From Takakia lepidozioides (Eukaryota; Streptophyta; Takakiopsida; Takakiales; Takakiaceae): DNA of 60,000 nt. Numbering within the stretch: position 1 is the stretch's first letter; each line of letters opens with the position of its first letter. The position numbers were made by a program, and so were the translations under genes. The notes beneath the pieces were generated by a model. That model had not been told where the DNA came from. It saw nothing but the letters and a program-made list of their open reading frames with translations, and did no database searches. Location: assembly GCA_030704615.1 (NCBI GenBank), contig CM060734.1, positions 24,058,001 through 24,118,000 on the forward strand, in the 5' to 3' direction. Positions 53,583 to 60,000 of the stretch are shown here, in pieces.

Positions 53583-54950
53583 AGGAATATCAGTACTCTT
53601 TGCTGCATTTCCCTTATAGTATCTGCCACTTCCTTGTGCAGTTCCTTCTCATCTTTCCAAGTCTCTTCATCTTCAGGCATATCATTGCCACCTTCATTAT
53701 CATCTTCTTCTCTACTACTGGAGGTATTAGTTTGGCTTTACTTCTTGTTACTATCATTGTACTTGCTTCTGTTACAACACATGGCCTAACCATGTGAGCT
53801 GCCACCACTGGGCCCTCATTCACAGGAGCTCTCATCTCATTCTGGTGTCTTATCCAGAATGAACAGGCTGCCCTGCGATGTCCTGGCTGATTACAATAGT
53901 AACATAGTTCTTCACCATTGGGTCCTCGCCCTTGGTCTGTTCTTGGATTATTTCTATAATCCTGATTCCCGGGCTGTAATTCCCCCTTGGATTACCCTGA
54001 TAATTGCCTTTGGAATTTCCTTGGTAATTCCCTCTTGAATTACCTCTCCCTTCCATGCCATTGTTATAACCACCAGACCTACCATAGTGGTCCTGATCAT
54101 TGTTTCTTCTTGGCTGGGGCTGCACTGATGCACCCTTACTTGCCTAGGTTCTCTTGCAGCTGTCCTTCTGTTGTAGTAACAATTCTCAGTAAAATGGTTA
54201 TCCATTTTACAGATAGTACAGTGTTTCTCCTTCATGTGGCATTCTGTGGTGGTATGGCCCTTCACTTTTTGCACACACATACACCCTTCCTCCAATGTGT
54301 TGCAGCCTCTGTGGCATACTTCTTCAAGATTTCTTCCAATCTTTTTTCATAGTTATCCCTCTTCAACTTTTCCTTCTCTTACTCTTTCTTTTTAGTTCTT
54401 GCTCTTCTTCTTCATCTGACTCATCCTCAGAGTCCTCATCATCCTTTTTCTCTCTCCTGAGCATTCCCATTGCTCAATTTGTTTGCAGTTTCAAATGCCT
54501 CCTCCACTGTATTATGGGGTAACATATCCACTTTCTTTTGCAACTCTGGTCTTAATCCACTCACAAACGTAAACCGGGTGCTGGTACTGCAGCCAGCTTT
54601 TTCATCATCAATTCCATCTTTTCCATATACTCCTCAACAGTTTCATGCTTCTTTTGCTTTAACTGTTGTAAACTTCCATACACTTCATCTTCAGTTTTAC
54701 TTGTCCTGAACCTATTTCGAAATGCTGTACTCAAGCCATTCCAGGTTAGGAAATGATTATCAGGGAATCTTGCATACCATTCACTTGCTTTCTTGATGAG
54801 TGAACAAGGAAACAATCTCATCTTGGCATCATCGCCATTCTCATTGTTCACTATACACATGTGCTCAAATTGGCTAATGTGTACATCGGGATCCCATTTT
54901 TCTGAATATATTGGAAAGGGTGGTTTTGCCCGTGTTGGTTGTAACGCCAT
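53583..54950 (-). pseudogene. Gag capsid and two zinc knuckles of the same LTR element
   Basis: 54561-54950 is a Gag capsid domain (WDPDVHISQFEHMCIVNNEN, KKASEWYARFPDN, TAFRNRFRTSKTEDEVYGSL, KKHETVEEYMEKM). 53954-54295 has the knuckle CTICKMDNHFTENC. An Asn/Gly/Arg-rich RGG-like stretch (RGNSRGNYQGNSKGNYQGN) follows, then a second knuckle CYYCNQPGHRRAAC at about 53890 in another frame. Several frameshifts break the polyprotein. Confidence 0.82.
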
Positions 54951-56492
54951 CTGTGGCCCTACCTTCTGCCCGTGCTGGCACCCTTATTGGTGCTAATCCT
55001 TCTGGACCTGTTGTTTTTGTGGTGGATCTTCCACCAAGTGGTGGCCCTTGAGCACTCCCTGCTTCTAGCCCCACTATATTCACAGTATTCCCAGCTTCAG
55101 TTGCACTACTTCCCACACTCCCTGTCCCCCCAGAGCCAGATCCAGGCAGCCCGCCTGATCCCCCTGAGCCGACACATTCGTTGGCCTGTGATCCAAGTGC
55201 TCCACTTGATCCAGGTCCAACGGGTTGGGATGTCCTGGTTGTAGTCTCAACCTCAGCTGTTGGGTCTATTTCTTCATATTCTTCCTCTTCCAATTTCTTC
55301 TCTCTGTTTTCATCCTCCAAGTTCTGCCCTTGGGTTTCTTCTTCACTCATGTAACTCAACTGTAATGGTGTTGGAGAGTCTGAACTCTCCGTTGGCTCTG
55401 CCACATCCTCTTCTCCTTCTTCACCTTCCGCTTCAGAAACTGGAGTTCCTGCTTTTGGTGTTCCATGCCAACTCTTATCAAAGATTTCTGTCAAATCTTG
55501 TATCCAGGGATGTACCCCAGATCTTTCACCTCTTGATTGATCTTCTTTCTGTACCAATTCCCTTAATCTTTCTTGCAAAGAAACAGAAGGAGTGGCATCC
55601 AACTCTAGTTCTTCCGGTATGGGTGATGTACTCTTTGATCTTAATGGTGTGAGAGGTCCAGATGATTCCCCTATGTCTATTCCCTCTCTCCCAAAGATAT
55701 GGATAATTAGCTTTCAGATAGCTTTCTCTTTTTGCTGAATATCTCTGGCGTCTAGCTTCTCTTTCATCACTCATGTCCCATGTCTTTCATTTCTTTTAAT
55801 GTGGCAATAACCAAAACTCTCTTCTGTAATATCTCTCGTATATGCCTGGGTTTCTTTCAAGCTTCAATGCACCCTTGGTATACTTGAAGTCTCCGTTACC
55901 ATATAACCATATGGCAAACAAGTCTGGAAAGCTGTTCTTGGTGTGAGTTTGATCCACAAAATATCCTTTGGAATCCAATTCTTTACCAGTACAAGCTCTT
56001 CATGCATATGAGTATAAACATTCACCTTTCTTTCTTCCCAGCCTTCAAACTCTACTCGCTTAATGGATAGCAATGCTATCACATAAACCAATGTTGGTAA
56101 CCAACGTGCTCTTCCTCTACAGGCTACCTGATAAATCTTTATCACTCCTTTCTCCAGACCCCATTCCGGATCAGCATCATGCACTCGCTTAAGAATATTT
56201 TCTTTACAACCGTCTGGCAATTCCAAGAACCTTTGAAAGAATTGTTTGGACAATCTTTCTTCCTTCGTTCCACAGGGAATTTGATTCACTTCAAATTCAT
56301 TTTTATGGTCCAACCACCATGATCCCACCAGATGCCTATCACATCTGGTTGTTCATGACTCAGTTCCCCAGTATGGTCGCCAAATGTCGCACAGCTTTTA
56401 CTCACCCCATCCTTCGCTATCCGAGGTGGAAACTCCAAGATAGAAGAGTTGGAAATCTCTAAGCACTCAGCCCGCGCAGAACAATCAGTCAT
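54874..56492 (-). pseudogene. Long N-terminal Gag extension of the 53-56 kb LTR element
   Basis: Upstream frames 54874-55602, 55526-55774, 55864-56328 and 56286-56492 run in series into the capsid. They contain an acidic/Ser/Gly-rich linker (EGEEGEEDVAEPTE; GSGGSGGLPGSGSGG) and a more structured N-terminal block (WWLDHKNEFEVNQIPCG; WGLEKGVIKIYQVACRGRAR; AFQTCLPYGYM) that I do not recognise. Their order suggests one polyprotein interrupted by stops, or a separate upstream ORF. Confidence 0.5.
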
Positions 56493-57030
56493 GACCTACA
56501 GCTAGTGTATCATGGGGGTGTTTCCTATTTGTTTCCCTTTCCGCATTCATGTTAGCTACCTTACCATTGATAATTAAGTATCAGTTTGCTTCATCAATCT
56601 ATCGGATTCCATCAACTCGTCAATTCATTCCACAGCTTCACTCAGATCTCTCTACACAGTGTGATTGTATCGTATAAGTATCAGTATATGATTTATCAGG
56701 TATCAGGCCGAAGCCATTGTGTCTCTAATCTGCTCTACAATATCACTACAGCTTTGCATATAACAAGCATCTCCTAATCATCTTTCCTCCTTCACCCTGC
56801 TCTTCATCTTTGCTTCCCCTCTTGCTCTCCGCCCGATCCCCTCTCATGCATAACCAAGAACCCCCCAGAATCCTCCTCCTCCCCTCCAAAATCCCTGCTT
56901 CTCCCTTCATCTTCCTACCCGTGGCTCTAACCGTTTCCCTCACTAACCGTCGTCCGTGAACTAACATGTTCCATTTGCAAGTGTTGTTCCCCACAGTCGT
57001 TCCCTGTCCTGCTCTCCGTTCCCTATGGTC
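56493..57030. other. Probable 5' leader or LTR of the 53-56 kb element; nothing firm
   Basis: A/T-rich then C/T-rich (56790-56950). No PBS is evident and no second LTR copy exists in the window. Confidence 0.35.
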
Positions 57031-57240
57031 GTGACAGCTGTGTCAAGCTGTGACTGGCTGTGTGAAACTGTGACGGGCTGTGACTGGCTGTGCGACTGTG
57101 TTTGGCTGTGTCGGGCTGTGACTGGCTATGTGGATGTGTCTGCTGTGACGACTGTGATGGGCTGTGTTGGCTGTGTCGGCTGTGACGACTGTGACTGGCT
57201 GTGTTGGCTGTGTCGGCTGTGTTGGCTGTGACTGGCTGTG
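57031..57240. repeat. Minisatellite of gctgtgactg-type units
   Basis: Imperfect 9-15 base units built from ggctgtgactggctgtgt words run for about 200 bases. Frames across it give Thr/Gln/Pro or Cys/Trp repeats and are not genes. Confidence 0.9.
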
Positions 57241-57439
57241 TAACCCTCCTCTACAGTGCGCTGCTGTCACCCCTAAGGCTCCTGTTGGTCTCAGTCTGTG
57301 CAAAAATTAAGGGTACCCTGCAGATCCCGTATAAGTGTCTAAGTCCCAGACAGTCCTCTAACAGGTGTTTGTCCCGATTGTTTTATAAGAAAAACAAGAC
57401 TCCTTCAATGATGAATGACATCTGAATCTAGGGCGATGG

Positions 57440-57712
57440 TTGTCTTGGAAATCCCACCCTCCCACCCTAATTTTTTTTTTCATGTGTTTTCAGGAAGATG
57501 ACACGAGTTTTTATCAGGTAAGATACTGCCTATGGAAGGTGAAGTTAGATAGTGCCTTGTTATGAGGCTGATTTGTCGTTGATTTGACAAAGACCTTGTT
57601 TGGTCTTGTCCATGTCCCGACAAGACATAGTATCTTCCCTCTCTATTCTTGACCAGTGTACTCAGTGGTTTCTGTACACACTCTCTCTCTCTCTCTCTCT
57701 CTCTCACCTGCC
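57440..57712 (-). repeat. Dispersed repeat (inverted copy of 45285-45530) and (CT)n run
   Basis: The reverse complement matches 45285-45530 over most of its length. A (CT)n microsatellite is at 57681-57707 on the outer side. Confidence 0.75.
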
Positions 57713-59109
57713 ATTTTCCAGTTTTCTTACTATGATGTACTAACACCTTTAATGGAAAGCCACGGGGTATCAGCCCCCTATACCTCCATAACAATAGTGT
57801 GGAGCAACAAATCCCTCATAAGGTATGATGATCCTCTCCGACAAAAATTTGTTGGCGGATTGGACAACGAGAGAAAGGCATTGCTTTGAAGAACATCTAA
57901 GGGTTTCTTGCATACTAATATTATGAGCTAGGCCCGGGTAAAACAGCCTGTTAGAGTATGTGTGTACACCTTCTACATGATCCGGTCAATGCACATTACT
58001 CCTGTTAACTGGTAACCTGTAGTTGATGCCTTATGTCAGCATCAGATCCCTTATGATGAAAAACCTTCCCTACTCGTGGGCTTTAATACTTCTCCTGGAT
58101 GTGGGTTTGCTCTTTATAGCACCACTAAAAAAATGCATGTCCTTTCACATACCTTAAGGAAATCTGGTTTTAAAACCATAAAGCTGGCTGATATGGTGAA
58201 AAAGATGGGCAGCAGATTGCTGCCAATGTTTTTATTCACATGTTCATGTTGTGAATCACGGGCAGTAGACTACTGCCACTGGCTGAAGAACACAAGTTCT
58301 TATTCATACCTTTGGAAAAAACGGTTCTAACCATAAAGTTGGCTGATATGGTGGAAAAATGTGCAGTAATTTATTGCCATCGGTTGAAGAACACCTGTAA
58401 TTTATGAACTCTTGCGTGCCCCAGCTATATGAATGTTTTGTCCATATAATTTTCTCTTGACTTGGGAAGCAGAGACTGTAGCTTTTTAACCAAAGATAAA
58501 ACTACATCGCACGGAGATTCTTCCTTGGTCTCTACTTCTTTACAAGAGCTTGTTGACAAGATAAGAGGTAAGACGGAAAACGCATGACTCTATATTCTTG
58601 CCAAGTTTGATTTATGCTATGCCAATGTTCACTCGTGATCTGAGGGCAGAGAGAACGTAGACCTTTTATCTTTTTTGGTATTCAAGTCCAAGGACATAAC
58701 TACATTGTAGAGGGAGAGCCTTATGAGAATGGGTCCGGTATGCACTCCCTTACGGGGTGAGTGCATACCACACTCACTCCATAAGGGACTGCCATACCAG
58801 GGGTTGGATGGTGGGCGCCCCCTCTCTCCCTCTCTCCAATTATCTGTTTGGGATTAACAATTATTTTCCTAAGCCTACCTGGTTTGGAAATACCTTCTTT
58901 CTAATCCCTAATGGAATATGTTTTGAATTTCATCCATACCGGATGAAAAATATGCCAGGTATAATCCCTAACTGGATGAATTATTGTCTCGAGCCTTACC
59001 ACTAAGGATGTAGCCTGCAACGGATTACATCCATCCTGGACGTTACCCTAACGGATGTAAACCTAAGAGGATGTAACTCTAATGAAGTGCAAAATTTCAT
59101 CCCAGTGGA
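57713..59109. other. Repeats and short hairpin; no gene
   Basis: 58165-58215 and 58320-58365 are two copies of an aaccataaag(c/t)tggctgatatggtg(g)aaaaa block, about 155 bases apart. ggtatgcactc (58737-58747) pairs with gagtgcatacc (58759-58769), an 11-bp-arm hairpin. 58925-59060 holds several (a)cggatg(a/t)a words like those in TE-A. Confidence 0.55.
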
Positions 59110-60000
59110 TGGGGGCTGCTATTTCATGAGCGGCATGAGCATGAGCGGGAAAAAAAAAAGCATGAGCAGTCCATTGTGAGTCCACGGAAATAGGGTTAGG
59201 AGGCACGGAAATAGGGTCATGTGAAGTTGGAATGTGGCACCAGTGGACTTGAAATGCAACATATTATTGCAAATTTTGTGGCAAGCCACGTCTATACAAG
59301 TGTGTTCTAACTGTCATAGCCGGAATGGACACTATTCTCCTATACCCTCCGAGGAACTTGCCCCACCTTCTTCCTCATCCCCCTCATCCCCCTCATTCTC
59401 CGAGCTTTATGATGCATCAGTTTCACTATGCCTCTCAAAAATCCCGTCCTCTTGGGGGACTGTCCACCTCACCTCCTGGGAATCTTCTGCATCTTCTCCC
59501 CCAAATTTTGCGCGCCGACCTACCTGGCGGATGGAAATCCGGCGCCGGATTTCCATCCATCCGCTCTTCGAATTACCTGCATGACTGGAAAAATGGCGCC
59601 GAATTTCCGATTTTGGTGCCAGCCACCCTCGGGACTTAGCCATTTTCGGGGCCGAAAATGGCTAAGTCCCAGATCTGACTGAGCCCCAAACTGGAAAAGT
59701 GGCGTTTTTTCTTTTTTTTTTTCTTTTTTTTTTCTTTTTTTTTTCGGCGCCATTTTTCTAGTTCGGGGCCGAAAATGGCTAAGTCCCAGATCTGACTGGG
59801 CCCAGAATTGGAAAAATGGCGCCGAATTTCCGATTTTGGGTGCTAGTCAGATCTGGGACTTAGCCGTTTTCGGCCTCGAACTGGAAAAATGGCGTTTTTT
59901 TTTTTTTTTTTTTTTTTTTTTTTCGGTGCCATTTTTCCAGTTCGGGGCCGAAAATGGCCAAATCCCAGATCTGACTGGCACCAAAATCGGAAATTCAGCG
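59110..60000. mobile_element. Left end of a CATGAGC-family hAT-like element, running off the window
   Basis: Starts TGGGGGCTGCTATTTCATGAGC then ATGAGCGG words, as at 23221 reversed. 59215-59500 matches 22760-23100 in the opposite orientation, including the minus-strand acidic transposase tail (EDAEDSQEVRWTV). From 59500 onwards, repeated ggcgccgaatttccgatttt, agatctgggacttagcc and ttcggggccgaaaatggc segments alternate with their reverse complements, making large nested palindromes with T-runs. Confidence 0.6.

Noticed and set aside
57025-57303. Cys/Trp-rich and Thr/Gln-rich frames
   Set aside because: Translations of the gctgtgactg minisatellite.

Overview
This window looks like transposon-dense nuclear DNA from a streptophyte, most plausibly a charophyte green alga such as a Chara-type genome; that taxonomic call is inference. 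The grounds are: no bacterial-type operons; minus-strand primer-binding sites complementary to plant initiator-Met tRNA (gctctgatacca at 5882-5893, 17847-17858 and 48643-48654); Ty3/gypsy chromovirus, Ty1/copia, L1-like LINE, tRNA-derived SINE and hAT-like families nested in one another; and a Ty3/gypsy element carrying a C5-cytosine methyltransferase, a combination reported from charophytes. I found no confidently identifiable host gene. One possible spliced gene lies at 51.3-51.8 kb. A 500-base N gap sits at 52649-53148.

Layout. 0.9-1.9 kb: minus-strand non-LTR retrotransposon relic. 3.0-9.4 kb: one gypsy chromovirus with 5-bp target duplications (cctac), cut in two by an inversion whose other breakpoint is in a LINE. 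9.4-13.3 kb: a 3.9-kb hAT-like element with an 8-bp target duplication (ctttgccc), carrying minus-strand exons that look like a beta-class methyltransferase. 13.3-16.6 kb: two L1-like LINE copies, minus strand. 17.3-19.9 kb: decayed copy of the methyltransferase-retrotransposon family (LTR-like repeat, RT, RNase H), interrupted at 19936 by a hAT element (hAT-1) with an array of palindromes, a TATA promoter and a broken BED-finger transposase. 24.0-30.2 kb: a second chromovirus (gypsy-2), split by a SINE and by a 4.06-kb hAT-like element (24778-28838, TSD aattttca) rich in GGCGCC-centred palindromes. 30.2-31.0 kb: the other half of the decayed copy, inverted. 31023-31214: the other end of hAT-1, also inverted.

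31.2-41.8 kb is the centrepiece: a retroelement with gag zinc knuckle, aspartic protease, DNMT3-like C5-cytosine methyltransferase, reverse transcriptase, RNase H, integrase and a C-terminal PHD finger, with only a few frame breaks. It sits inside hAT-1, whose palindrome array resumes at about 41.83 kb. At about 42.73 kb a second related hAT (hAT-2) begins, with its own array and promoter. 47.7-48.9 kb is a copia 5' region, 48.9-49.2 kb a LINE piece, 49.3-49.6 kb a SINE, 53.1-56.5 kb a minus-strand gag-protease region of another LTR element, and 59.1-60 kb the start of another hAT-like element.

Two themes stand out. Mobile elements here carry chromatin or DNA-modification modules: a C5 methyltransferase plus PHD finger in a retrotransposon, and a probable amino-methyltransferase in a hAT. 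Three inversions, each with breakpoints inside transposons, can be reconstructed from target duplications and split reading frames.
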